From Phycomyces blakesleeanus NRRL 1555(-) (Eukaryota; Mucoromycota; Mucoromycetes; Mucorales; Phycomycetaceae): a stretch of 64,000 nt of DNA. The position numbers and the translations under genes are program-made. Location of the stretch: NCBI RefSeq assembly GCF_001638985.1, contig NW_017265154.1, positions 62,001 through 126,000 of the forward strand, read 5' to 3'. This document shows, piece after piece, positions 26,756 to 39,100 of this stretch (the first letter of the stretch is position 1; every line of letters begins with the position of its first letter). Under the pieces are notes generated by a model, which searched no databases, had not been told where the DNA came from, and worked only from the letters and a program-made list of their open reading frames with translations.

Positions 26756-29494
26756 CAACATGCTTAACTCCTTTAACTGAAGGAACCGTCTAATACCCCA
26801 TTACATAGATCTTGGGGAGGAAGAGAGGCATGATGTTACACACAATAGCAGTGAGTAAGTAGTTCGGCAAGTGTTTCTAATTGTGGCCATCAATACACTC
26901 TGTTCATCAAGCATTTATTTTTGTTGAATATGTGTAACACCATGTTCCTCAAGATTTACGCATTCTAAATACCAAATCATTTATTACATACGGCTTGGCA
27001 ACGCCACTGGCAGCCTATAATTTTTGATGGGATGATACTGTTTAGCCTATATGCAGGTCTATACTGATAGTAACCATATATATATATATTAGAGAAATTC
27101 TACGAAATCAAGAATATAACTTCTTTAACTCTCTTATCCTAACTTGTACGGTTTCACTTGTGCATATCTGAAAGCTTAGCAATAAAAATTTCTGACCTTT
27201 TGAAAAGACAGAGTACATTTACTAGATACTGAAATGTTGACTCCAATATATTTTGGGCTTGAATATTATTGTTGTCACTTATACTTAAAAAGAGAGTGAG
27301 ACACCTCAGCACATAACCTTATGTTTGGTCTCTCTCTATATCTTTAAGACAAGTCGGCCTCTAACCAAAAGTGCAAACAGGTAATGAATACTTGAATTGA
27401 TAACAGTATAAAAAGCACATGAGAAACTTGAGCAAGAAATATTATTATAGATGTTAGAAGATAGGTATACAAAGTATGAAGTAAAAAAGAAAAGAGAAAA
27501 ACTCAACCACATGGAGGCTATGATTGCTACTTTATTTGAACTAAACATTTTCGTTTTTATTTTATAAGCGTAAAATATTTACATAAACTTTGACAAATTG
27601 GTTCTTTCTTTTCGGCCGTGATTTTTTGCTTCTTTAAATACTCCCTATGTAGATACTGGTCTATCTCGTATAAATATAATCAATCACTGAATTTCATCTT
27701 AAATTGAGTATTGAGGAGACGCAGAACGGTAAGAAAGCCCAAGTTGTGTAAAAATAAATAAATAAATAAATAGACAGCATATTTATAAGCCAAAGATTTG
27801 AGCTAGAAAATAGACGCTCTTTTTTTTTAAAAAAAAAAAAACATGCAATGTACCTTGTACAAAAAAGATATTAGGACCATGGCTTAACCTCAGAAGTTGT
27901 TTTTATTTGCGCCTAAATGTTCTGACCCGGAAGATAGAATACGTTCTTGTATATCAGCAATAAATATATCGCTTGTGATTGTATCCCTATTCAGATATAT
28001 TGACGCGAATAATTGCATGAAAAGATAAATACATATATACTTAATAAATCATTTATCTTAATATATATATATATATTAGGTATATAGGGTTTTCATGAAT
28101 TTCAAAGGTATTTCAAAAATGCTTTGTCCTCTAGATATTCCTGGGTATGTCTTGTAATATATTCCAGTACAATTTTGAAAAGTCTACTACAGATGTGGAA
28201 ATATATATGCGCACACACACAAGGGTATTATTATTATTATTAAGAAAGAATGAAAAGTTTCAGTACAAAGATACAGGAAAGCGTTAGATAATGTATAAGC
28301 ATATAAATGAACTTACCGTTATGAAATTAAACGAGTCGTGGAAATTTGCACTTTCTGCTCAGTGTCTTCTCCTCCTATGGCCCTGATCAAGGACACAGCA
28401 TATTTTCATATCTCTCGTCTATATCCACTAACCGCAAAGGAAGTATCGTTCAACTCAGGAATGCCTCCCCTTGGTGCAGGATAGTCCAAAAAGGACTTGA
28501 GGGGAGACACAAACTTCTCGCGACACAGCGTGTTTGTAACACATCAGAAACTGCCGATAGTTTTCTTTTTTTTATTATTATTATCATATTTGCACGCCTA
28601 AATACACCGTCTCGACCCTCCACATTTCATAATTACCACGCCAACAATAAGGCTGTCATAGTATGGCAGTACTTCATTACGAAGAAGAAGAAAAAGGCCC
28701 GATTCAGAGAGTGATTTTTTGAAAAAGTTCATAAACATTTTTCAAAAGTGTCCTCTGAATATCCCCTCTTTTTTTCTCTCTTGTAGTCCTTTTGCCCCAG
28801 TTCTTTCGAGGTATTTTATCAAATTCATTTTAACAGGGCGAAAAACCATGAGGTCATCAGAAAGGAAGAATGTGTATTCTTTCAAGAAGAGCTCTTTGGG
28901 CTTATAAATTATTCGGCAATGCTTTACTATAAGGAAAGAGGAGAGTTAACTCCTCGTCATCCCCCCTTTTTTTATTTTATTTTATTTTCCTGGGAATATA
29001 TAGTACAACGAGGTTGGTTTATGGTTTGTTTGTTTTTTTTTAAAAAAAAAAGTAGAGATTCAACATTTTACCAGTGCCTTTTGGTGTTGGAGTGTATAGA
29101 AGCTCATATCTACACCTACAAACATAACCATTAAGCAACTGGAATTCTTATTACAAGACTGGTTAACTCAAGTAAGATTTTATTGGCTTATATATTCATA
29201 TATTGCTGTAAAACTATTTTTCTTTAAAAAAATACATGTGTTTGAACAAAGGTTGTTGCTTTTAAAGTAAATGAATAGATAAATCGCATATATTTTGAGA
29301 TATTTAATAGAAAGAAAGAAAAAGGGTGCTTTGTGTTTATCACTTGCAATACATATTGTGCGTTCAAAGAAAGAAAATAGATAGATAAAATAGGTAAGGT
29401 AGATAAGGTGGATAAATGAATAAATGGATATATATATATGAATGTACGTATGGGAGTGCGTGAGAGTGTGGGCATGTGTAAAGAAAAAATAAGA

Positions 29495-30116
29495 CTAAAA
29501 AGAAAAACTATGTCCACTTGGTGTGGTGACTAGAACTGCTGTAGACTGACTTCCATCAAAAACAGGCTCCATGCTATATCCAAGAGGAAGAAATATATTG
29601 AATCCAGATATAAGGGATGGGTTGCCTTGGAATATAATCAGAACTCTTTCAATCATATCTAGTGTGTCAATCCTGCGATAGTATAAGTTAATTCACGTCA
29701 ACGGTGGCCCATAAATCTAGTGGTAGATTACATTTGTCTTTTGTAGTCCATCATGATATCCAGAAATCGGTTGTAATTGTATGGTTGGGTAGAAAATGTA
29801 GACTTGAGTAGATCAATATAAAGCGGCGCATCGCGACTTTTCCAGGATCGACGATATTCTTGTGAGGACATTTGGGTTATTGAATTGGTTGTATATAGCT
29901 CTTGTTGATTTGCTTGTGGGTGTGTTGAAGAGTGAATAGATAACTGTGAAAGGGTAGAGATCAGCATAGACACCATTGGTGGTTTAGGAGATCCAACAGA
30001 GGATGATCGAATACTATATATTTAAAGGTAGTTAGAAAATAAACTTATATATATATATTTATGGCTGCAGTAGCTTACAGAAGACTTTGATATTGTGGAT
30101 GGTCTATATTAGACAT
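29495..30116 (-). CDS. Stand-alone single PAH-domain protein (Sin3-like)
   Basis: Three exons (30116-30079, 30013-29732, 29672-29495) join with matching phases to only 153 residues. Residues about 63-125 form one paired amphipathic helix domain of the Sin3 type: LYIDLLKSTF, YNRFLDIMMDYKRQ, IDTLDMIERVLIIFQGNPSLI and GFNIFLPLGY. The remaining sequence is a Ser/Gln-rich N-terminus and a short tail ending GHSFSF. Full Sin3 has three or four PAH domains plus a histone-deacetylase interaction domain; none of those follow here. The protein could compete for Sin3 ligands or be a lineage-specific PAH adaptor. Both are inference. ATG choice is supported by the GTAAGC donor 38 bp later. Confidence 0.85.
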
Positions 30117-31378
30117 GGAAAGGAATGTGAGTAGAAAAGATAATTGTCGAGTTTTTGTCTTTGAGCTTAGATATCCAGTTAATCTCAGCCCTTTCAAGCC
30201 TCGAGAATTCCTTTAGCCACTTTGACCGCAAGGATCTTTATCAAATAACAGCAATAAATAATAAGAATAAGAATCATAGGAATCATAATAAGAATAAGAA
30301 TAATAATAAGAATAAGAATTCACGCAGGCTCATCTCTTATTTTTCATCATGTTTAGGTTCCAGAGTCTTACTGGACCAATCAATATTCTATTTCACATGA
30401 GGTTACGATGGCCACACTAACTAACAATGATGCCACAATACGGTTATTGGTGCTATTGATATTTCTTTTTTGTATATATATATATATATAAAAACAACAA
30501 CAACAAAGTATAATATTGGTACACAGTAATGTAAATCTATTGATTTTTGACAGACAAGTCAAAGAAGTACAATATATTGATAGGCTTAAATCGATTATTA
30601 TTAATTTATTAAATAGAAGAACAATATATTATTTGACAGGTTGGCTAATAGTAATTGTACATGGTAGGACAGGCGTTTAATTCCTTATCTTTTCTTTTTT
30701 TTTGTACACACACACACATACACAAATCGACACCAATATTTTGATAATTTTCACAAGGACCTATTCAATTTTATATAGATTAGTATTACTACCAGTGCAG
30801 TTAGATCAGGTTCAGCTCATGCACAAGATCGACGTGTATAATTACGATCGCGCATATCTTATGATAAGAATACGTTCATCAATAAAACCCAAGAACATAA
30901 GAAATACATTTGAGTGTATTTAGGTGAGAAGAAAGTTGGGATATATACGCTCAAGAGGATCAATACTTTAGACAAGATGTAAAATAGAAATATAGTCTTT
31001 TGCTTATAAATTTATCAGTCAGTCAGTCAGTTAATAAAGATTCTTTTGAAATAACTCTGCATTGAATTAGGGTTTGTCTTCTTTGTTTATTCTGTCAAGT
31101 ATTTATATTTTATATTTTATTTTACTATAGCTTTTAGCCTATGACCTCTGTCCTGCCACAAAAAGAAAACACACATACCAAGCCAAGTACTTTTATATAC
31201 ATATAATATTTACTTTTTTTTTATTGTACAATATTCTACGGCAAAGCCTCAAACAGCCTTTTGTAGGAGTAAGATTGATTAAGGGTCTTTGCGGCTTGAC
31301 TTGGTTTGATTGGTCTACAGTATTTTTCTCAGAAATTAGATTATTTCAAAAAAGAAAAAAAAGAATACGCTAATTTTA
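30117..31378. other. AT-rich intergenic region
   Basis: Holds AAT-AAG repeats near 30258-30320, a CA run near 30705, a TCAG repeat near 31018-31030, and no recognisable gene. The first 100 bp are the promoter of the PAH gene. Confidence 0.4.
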
Positions 31379-31961
31379 GGGGGACGACGTTTTGATTCTA
31401 CCGAACCACAAATCGTGACCTTTTTGCCGACATAGAATAGCTTCTATCTGGTCCCTAAGAATTGATTCTTACTATAATAATTAATACAATCCAGGATACA
31501 AAATACTCATAATGAAAGACAAAAACACGATAAGTATAGGAAGGCCAATAAATAGTAAAAAAAAAAAAAATCAAACAAGTGTTCCACAATTTAATGAAAA
31601 CAGCTCCTTATAATCTTCTGGATAACTGACTATTGGTATAGTGTATTTATGATTAATTATGATTTTTTTGTATTGTTAAATCTAAATTTAAGGCTACTGA
31701 TTGAATATACAGGACTTGATTTTTGTATGAGACAGAATTTTATTATTAAATTGATCAAAGACAGGCCGTACTTCCTAAAAAAGTGAGAGAGAAATAAGCA
31801 TAAAGTGTGGGGACAAGGTAGTAAAGCTAATGTGCACAATGGATATATTATGTGTGTTTTTTAGGACACGCCATTTTGCCCTGAAGGATTAGATAAAGAC
31901 ACCGGGTTCCGGACAGATAGTCACAATTAATTCGTCTGGTTAGATATAAACGTCGTCCCTG
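31379..31961. mobile_element. MITE-like element with terminal inverted repeats and TA flanks
   Basis: The left end GGGGGACGACGTTTTG and the reverse complement of the right end CAGGGACGACGTTTAT share a perfect 12-bp core. Patchy similarity runs on for about 45 bp, including TCTA-CC and TCGTGAC/TTGTGAC. TA dinucleotides abut both ends (31377-31378 and 31962-31963), as expected for Tc1/mariner-class target duplication. The 583 bp between ends are AT-rich and encode no transposase. Classification as a non-autonomous element is inference from ends and size. Confidence 0.6.
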
Positions 31962-32734
31962 TAAGATTGCTGAAACTGATCTGACACTACATACATATTT
32001 GTTGTGATAAACATATATGTATAAAGATCTAATTTATGTGCTGATCATTTCTTGCCACGTAATTTACATCGTACTTGTCACTGAAATTTTAGCAATTCCA
32101 CCTGTCATAATTTTTGGATCATGTAATTAATTATGTGATATGACTGTTAATGTTGGTATATACATACATTTAGTTACATTTCAAGTAGTAATCTTGAGTG
32201 CATTGGCTATTCAATTTTAACAATCATTATTATTATCAAGATGTACAATTAACCAAATGTAAACTATAAATATGTCTTCAGGAGCGAATAAGTACAAGTA
32301 CAAATACATGTACAGTACTGTTCTCCTTTGATTTTAACCCCTCCTTTTTTTGAAACAATTAAATTAGATTTAACTCTACTTTACACACCTACACACTGTA
32401 CATATATATGTATATATGTACACGCATTGAGAATAGTCAAACGGGGAGCCTCGAGTAAATAATATTGTATGAAAAGAGTTGACTTCTTTGAACTCTTTTG
32501 CTCAATGTTTGGTACTTTTATAATACAATATATACATATTGGGTGCAAAGATTTAGTGCAAAAATGCAAAAAAAAGAAATGTACAATGGGTTTACATCAA
32601 GCAAGTCTACCTATATTGACTGATTGATCGAGTGCGTGACTGTGATAGATCAACTTGTTTCCTCTCCACTTTAAACTTGATTTTGTATTATTCTATTTTA
32701 TACTTATTCATTCAGTCATTGCCACATCTCCATC
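31962..32734. other. Intergenic region, promoter of the zf-PARP gene
   Basis: AT-rich with short ATT repeats. No recognisable gene. The zf-PARP start follows a pyrimidine-rich stretch. Confidence 0.4.
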
Positions 32735-33121
32735 ATGCCCTATATTATCGAGGTATAAAAAAAAAAGAAAAATAAGAAGAAGAAAGGAGAATTAAAGGCT
32801 TGATAAATAAGAATAGATAGAAATCCTAATGATTTTTTTATTATAACTAAATATACGCGTTCACACACACACACGTACACATGTACATATATATATATAT
32901 ATACAGTATGCAAAGGTAAGAACTATATCATACCTGCCTGGGTTTATCTTATAATATGACACATAATATATAATATATGATATATCCAGTCAAACCGCTC
33001 GAAATGCAAAGGTCCCAAGACACTTTGTCACCGTGAAGACCGTACAATTCGCGTAAGTTGAGCAATTTAGCAAGCAAATATAGATATATCACTATTATGA
33101 CTTGTATATAAATTTAATCAT

Positions 33122-33164
<43 letters not shown>

Positions 33165-33813
33165 CTAGCAAGGTGAATTGCGAATGGGTGTAGAAGTTGA
33201 AAGTGGCAAATACACCGGAACATCATGGAAGCATTGGTATACATTATTTATTTATTTTTTTAAAAAAGGAATCCATTTTATTGATTTTTTTTTAATATAT
33301 TGAGTACAGGACTTGCGTGACTCCAAAGGTCATTGAAAACATGAAGGCCAGTTTGAGTGATCCTTCTGAGATTGAAGGATGGGACAGTCTTCGTGAAGAA
33401 GATGTCGAGAAGATTGAAAAGGCTTGGGAAGATGGAGAGATTCCTGAAGAAGATAGACCCGCCAAGGAAGAAAAGAACGAGGCAGAAAAAGACGATGAAG
33501 AAGAGTAAGGAAGATATATATATATATACGTGCGCTTTATTAAGAAAGGGGCCAAATGAGAAGAAGAAGGTTAATCTGTATGTGTGTATGGATTAGAGAT
33601 GAAAAGGTAGCAAAGAAGCCAACCAAGAAGGCAAAGGCAACCAAGGCAACCAAGGCAGCAAATGAAGAAAAGGAAGAAAAGGAAGAGAAGCCAGCCAAGA
33701 AGGCAAAGGCAACAAAGGCAACAAAGGCAACAAAGGCAGAGAAGCCTACTGCACAGAAGCGAAAGGCAGAAAAGAAAGAGAAGCCTGCTGCACAGAAGCG
33801 AAAGACAAACTAG
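32735..33813 (+). CDS. Small PARP-type zinc-finger DNA-binding protein
   Basis: Probably recognises nicked or broken DNA through a PARP/ligase III type zinc finger. Exons 32735-32752, 32990-33052, 33169-33236, 33310-33504 and 33597-33813 give 186 residues. The finger spans about 5-65: SNRSKCKG, a second Cys after six residues (KTLC), GELRMGVEV and WKHWTCVTPKV, giving C-x6-C...H-x2-C. It is followed by an acidic helix-rich segment and a Lys/Ala-rich tail with KATKA and PAAQKRK repeats, resembling a linker-histone tail. There is no catalytic PARP domain or other module. The intron before the GELRMG exon contains about 20 TA units. Confidence 0.88.
33122..33162 (+). repeat. TA microsatellite, about 20 units, intronic
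   Basis: Longest uninterrupted TA run in the window, inside an intron of the zf-PARP gene and immediately before its 3' splice site. Confidence 0.85.
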
Positions 33814-34131
33814 GTCTAGGTCTAGTAAATAAAATAGGTTCACTAGCTTAAATATTGGTACAAAAAGTAATCAGAACAATAATGAATAATACATAATAAG
33901 ACATAATAAATATGTAAAGATTAATATATATAAATATAAATATATAATTAGTTTGTGTGCATTGATGACGTGCTGATATATAAAGATTAATCATCTTATA
34001 TAAAGACATGTGTTTTGGATATAGGATTCTAATCAGGAATAACACACCTTTATCAAATAGTGTTGGATTTGTAAAAGGTGGTCATTTTGTTTGATTTTTG
34101 TTGTTGTTTTTGAAAAGGGAATATTTTGCTT

Positions 34132-34827
34132 TCATCTTTGATTTGTCTTTTCATAGACTTCACTCATCAAATCCCACTCATTGTCCAATAGCCTAGAGTG
34201 CTCCATGCGAGCCAATTTTTCTTCATCCTCAAGTTCGTCTGCCATATCTTGGGTCATAGGTTGGGGTGTTGGGGCTAGACTGTCTTCGTGGATTTTCTTG
34301 ACTAGGTCCTTGATGAATCGGTCAATGCGAAGGTGGAACCCAAACAAGAGCATGTGTGACACCCGTATCATTGGCTTCTTGATGATACCTTGCTCGGTGA
34401 TCTTGAGCATGACCTTGGTGTCAGCCAGCTGGATCTCAAAAGACCAAGATCCAGAGAACGTTGATTTGTGTCGTTCGGCTGAGGTTGATCTTTCTTCAAG
34501 GATACGGACCAGTGTGCGTTGAGGTTCTTGTTCGACATGGATCACAGTCCGCTTCTTTTGTTTGGAGTATTCGGTAAAAATCAATCGTTTACCCTGATCG
34601 GTGTCTTGTGTCTTAGGGCTCACGGTGACGCTTTCGAGTTTCGGTTGCCAGGAAGGATATGCCTGGACGTTTGTCAAGATCTTCCAGAGCTTTTCAGGCG
34701 TAGTGTCCAAGGTAACTGTACGAGACACGATATGACTGGCAGGTAACAAGAGACCGATGACATAGATCAGCAATGGGATTGTAGGCAGAACACATAGAAT
34801 GATGATGATGGTGGTCAAAACTGACAT
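34132..34827 (-). CDS. Membrane-anchored START/SRPBCC lipid-binding-like protein
   Basis: An intronless 231-residue frame from the first true ATG (MSVLTTII). Residues 3-32 are a hydrophobic membrane anchor or signal anchor. Residues about 37-190 have the SRPBCC/polyketide-cyclase pattern: a strand SRTVTLDTTPEKLW, then NVQAYPSWQPKLESV, paired strands and a long C-terminal helix (RIDRFIKDLVKKI). This fold binds lipids or other hydrophobic ligands. The last 45 residues are acidic. The gene is convergent with the zf-PARP gene, with about 320 bp between stops. The ligand is unknown. Confidence 0.8.
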   Translation of the reverse strand: MSVLTTIIIILCVLPTIPLLIYVIGLLLPASHIVSRTVTLDTTPEKLWKILTNVQAYPSWQPKLESVTVSPKTQDTDQGKRLIFTEYSKQKKRTVIHVEQEPQRTLVRILEERSTSAERHKSTFSGSWSFEIQLADTKVMLKITEQGIIKKPMIRVSHMLLFGFHLRIDRFIKDLVKKIHEDSLAPTPQPMTQDMADELEDEEKLARMEHSRLLDNEWDLMSEVYEKTNQR

Positions 34828-35034
34828 TATGGAAATCAAGTATTCTTTCTTTCCTCTTCTTATTATTCTTCTTCTTATGCTTATGCTTATTAATGCTGAT
34901 ATTAATACTTCTTATAAATATTAAATAAGAAATAAAATAAGAAATGAAATAAAATAAAATAAAGTAAAATTAAAATAAGCAACCAAGTAAAAATCAATAT
35001 AAAATCAAGTTTTGGATTTTATTATTATTGACAT

Positions 35035-35069
<35 letters not shown>

Positions 35070-36153
35070 AAAGTATTATTTATTTGCATTCTTTGTTTTC
35101 ACTATATAAAAAAAAATCATCACCAAAATAATCAAAACAGGTTGGTTTACTGTGTAACATGTGACTTTTTTATACACCATCTAAAATAAAATGAACGCAT
35201 TTCAAAAGCCATGACCGACGTAACCAACGCAAAGATGATGGCACAAAAAAAAACCAAACCAAATCAAAACAAACAAATACAAACAAGTTCATCTATTTTT
35301 ATTTAGATTTATTTATATATAAAAATAAATGTTTCAAATGTTTCAAATATTTCAGCTTTTGATACTATTTTGCTATTATTTGAAATTAAATTAAATTAAA
35401 TTAAATTAAATTAAATAAAATAAAATTATTATTATTATTAGAATGCATACTTAGAGAGAGAGAGAGATAGATCTTTGAAATAATCTAAATAGATAAAAGC
35501 CATACAGAGCAAAAAAAAAAAGATTATTGTACAGAGTATGCGCAAACATATTTAGCTTAATAGTAATCTATATGTATGTATGTATGTATGTATGTATTTA
35601 TGTACATAGAGATAGATAGGTAGATAGGTAGATAGTATAGATAGGATAGATATATAAAGTTCTATATAAATGATTTAATAAAAACTATTTTGTATTTTGT
35701 ATACTTTCATTATCCTTGTTAATCCATAGGGTCTATCTTCTCTCCTCCTCTATTCCAAATCTCTCTCCCCCCTCTTCTATGCCTATCTCTCCTTCTGGTT
35801 ATCATACACACACCCAAATACACCCAAATACACACAAATACACACACCCAAAACAGACACATATTCATACAACGCAAAACCTATATATTTTCATAATATG
35901 AGAAACAAGGAGATGATGGATTGGATAAGGAAAAAAAAAATCGCTGATTGTGTAAAGGGACTGTGTTTTACCCTCAAATTTTTAGGATTCAGCTAATAAA
36001 GAAAAAAAAAAGAAAAAAAAAAGATAGAAAAAAAAAAATCATATCAAATTCGAATTAGTCACCTCTTCCCTCACTCCTCCTCCCCTTTCTTGCATTACCG
36101 CTTCCATCAATCCCTTTTCATCTTCATTTGCATTCTCCCTTAGACTCATATAG
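34828..36153. other. Divergent promoter region between the START protein and NEW1
   Basis: Contains ATT and TAAAA repeats (near 35039-35070 and 35390-35425), TATG units near 35572-35595, GATA units near 35612-35640 and CACCCAAATA units near 35810-35845. The last 150 bp before NEW1 are pyrimidine-rich (near 36060-36145), a common feature of strongly expressed fungal genes. Confidence 0.45.
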
Positions 36154-39100
36154 ATGATGGTAGCCGCAATCAATGATGCAGCCACAAACATTGCCAATCT
36201 CCTGAAGCAGATCAACACCGCACCCACCTCCGAGGAGGTCGACAAGGCTGCCCGCGATCTTGCCAAGACGATCAAAGAAGGGGGCATCATCATGCTCAAG
36301 CATCACACCGTCCTCGAAAAGTTGGAACAGTCTTGCAAGAACAAAAAGTCTGGTTTGGAGAGAGAAGGTGGTCTTATTGGCTTCAATGCCCTCATTGAGG
36401 TAATGGGTCATCAGATTGAACCCATCATGATCAACTACCTCGGTCTCTTCCTGGAGATGTATTCCGACAAGGGCGCAGTTGTTCAAGAGGCCGCTCAGCA
36501 GGCTGCCGAAGCTCTGGTCTCCATGATCCCTGCCGAAGCCACCAAGATCCTTTTGCCAGTCCTCTTTGAAGCCATGGGTGTTAATGTGTCCGGCGGTAAG
36601 GCTCCTTCCAAAAAGTGGCAGACAAAGGTCGGCGCCCTCAAGCTTCTCAAGTCCTTCACCGGCCACGCCACCGAACAGATCGGTGAGGCCCTGCCAACCA
36701 TCATTCCCGTCATCTCAAACTGTCTGTCCGACACCAAGGCTGAGGTCGCCACTGCTGCCCAGGCCACCATGATGACCGTCTGCTCTGTTGGTGGTAACCC
36801 CGATATCGAACGCCATCTCAAGGACCTTGTGCTCTGCATGGGTGATCCCTCCCGTGTAGGCAAGACAATCGAGAAGCTCGCTGCCACAACCTTTGTCGCA
36901 GAAGTCAACGGCCCAACCCTGGCCATCACAGTCCCTCTCTTGACCCGTGCTCTCAACGAACGCTCGACCCTCGTTCTCCGTCAGACCGTCATCATCACAG
37001 ACAATCTCTGCAAGCTCGTCCGTGACCCCCGTACTGCAGCCCAGTTCTTGCCCCAGCTCTACCCCGGTGTCGATCGCCAGGCTGAAACTGCCGCATTCCC
37101 CGAAATCCGTGCTCTCGCCAACCATGCCAAGCAGACCCTCATTGATGCTGGTGGTGTAAAGGACAAGTCGGATGCCGAAGGTACTGAAGATGATGTTGTG
37201 GTCGTCTCTGCCGATGAAGCCATCAAGGCCGTCAGAACCGAGGCCACAAAGGTCCAGGGCTTCGTCGACTCTTACTTCAATTCCGTCATCACCTACGTTG
37301 GCACCATCGCTGCCGACTTTGTCCGTCAGGAGAACTTTGTCGAAGCCACCTGGATCGAGAAGCTCTCTGATTACCTCGCTGCTTTCCTTATCAAGTCTGA
37401 CTCCCAAAAGGTTTTGGAAGGCGTTTATGCTCTCTGCCAGAAACTGTTCAAGGAGCGCGCTGGCTCGGTTGACGACAGTGCATTCGACGAGCAGGAAGGT
37501 GAAGAACTCTGCCGTGTGGACGACTTCTCTCTTGCCTACGGTACCCGTCTCTTGCTCAGTCACACCAAGCTCAAGTTCCATCGTGGCCAGCGTTATGGTC
37601 TGTGTGGTACCAACGGTGCAGGAAAGTCCACTCTCATGCGTGCAATTCATCAGGGTAAGGTAGAGGGTTTCCCATCCCAAGATGAGGTCAAGACCGCCTT
37701 TGTCGACTACGCCAACCAGGGTGCCGACACCTCCCTGACCATCGTCAAGTATGTCGCCGCTGACCACCAGATGAAGGACATCCCCCATTCCGAAATCGAG
37801 AAGAGTCTGCGCATGGTCGGCTTTGATGATGATCGTCTCGCTCAACCCGTCGCCGCCTTGTCTGGTGGTTGGAAGATGAAGCTCGAGTTGGCCCGTGCCA
37901 TTCTCTCAAAGGCCGATATCTTGTTGTTGGACGAACCTACTAACCATTTGGACGTTGATAACATCAAGTGGCTCGAGCAGTACCTCGTCAGCCAGACCCA
38001 TGTCACCTGTCTCATTGTCTCTCACGACTCTGGATTCCTCGACAATGTCTGCACTCAGATCCTCCACTACGAGAAGAAGAAGCTCCGTCTTTACCATGGT
38101 AACCTTTCCAAGTTCGTCGAAGTCCATCCTCCTGCCCGTATCTACTACAACCTCGACGCTTCGGATGTCAAGTTCTCCTTCCCCAAGCCTTCAGTCCTCC
38201 AGGGTGTCCGCAGTAACACCAAGGCCATTCTCAAGATGACCGGCTGTACTTACACCTACCCCGGCGCTGAGAAGCCCTCCCTTGTTGATGCCAGTGCATC
38301 ACTCTCGCTTTCTTCCCGCGTTGCCGTCGTTGGTCCCAACGGTGCCGGAAAGTCTACCATGATCAAGTTGTTGACTGGTGAGTCCATTCCCCAGATCGGT
38401 ACTGTCTGGCGTCACCCTGCTCTCCGTATTGGTTACGTTGCCCAGCACGCTTTCCACCATTTGGAACAGCACTTGGAAAAGACTCCTATGGACTATCTTC
38501 AGTGGCGTTATTCCACCGGTGAGGATAAGGAAGTTCTTGAGAAGGAGAGTCGCAAGTGGACCGAAGATGAGGCCAAGCAGATGGAGAAACCTATTGAAAT
38601 TGAAGGCAGCATGCGTCAGATTGAGGTAAGAAACCATCTATATACACAAGCTCCCCAAAAAAAACATTTACAGATTTACTAATATACATTTTTCTATAGT
38701 GCATTCTTGGTCGTTCCAAGCTGAAGAAAACATTCCAGTATGAAATCAAGTGGAAGAACCTTCGTCACAAGTTCAACACCTGGTTCTCTCGCGAGAAGTT
38801 GCTCGAACTTGGTTTCCAGAAGCTTGTCCAGCAGTTCGATGACAAGGAAGCTTCGCGTGAAGGTCTCCTTTACCGTGAACTCAATGTGCCTTCGATCCGT
38901 CAGCACTACGCCGATATCGGTCTGGATGCCGACATTGCCCAGTACAGCAAGATGGGTGAGCTCAGTGGTGGACAAAAGGTCAAGGTCGTCATTGCCGCTG
39001 CCATGTGGAACAACTCTCACATGCTGGTTCTTGATGAGCCTACTAACTTTTTGGATCGTGAGGCTCTCGGTGGTCTGGCTACTGCTATCAAGACTTGGGA

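Larger units (their letters stand above)
26304..29494. other. 3.2 kb intergenic region
   Basis: The YRA1-proximal part has a CCAAT box (AACCAATCAGAGG near 26432) and the CRE-like site. A decamer GAGACCTTGA is repeated three times near 26726-26755. A GC-richer patch near 28340-28560 is open for 122 codons on plus but resembles nothing, and its strand is unclear. The rest is AT-rich. Confidence 0.45.

Noticed and set aside
36715..37845. 376-codon antisense ORF across NEW1
   Set aside because: It is a mirror of strong codon bias in NEW1. Its composition has no domain, and the sense strand is an unambiguous ABC-F protein.
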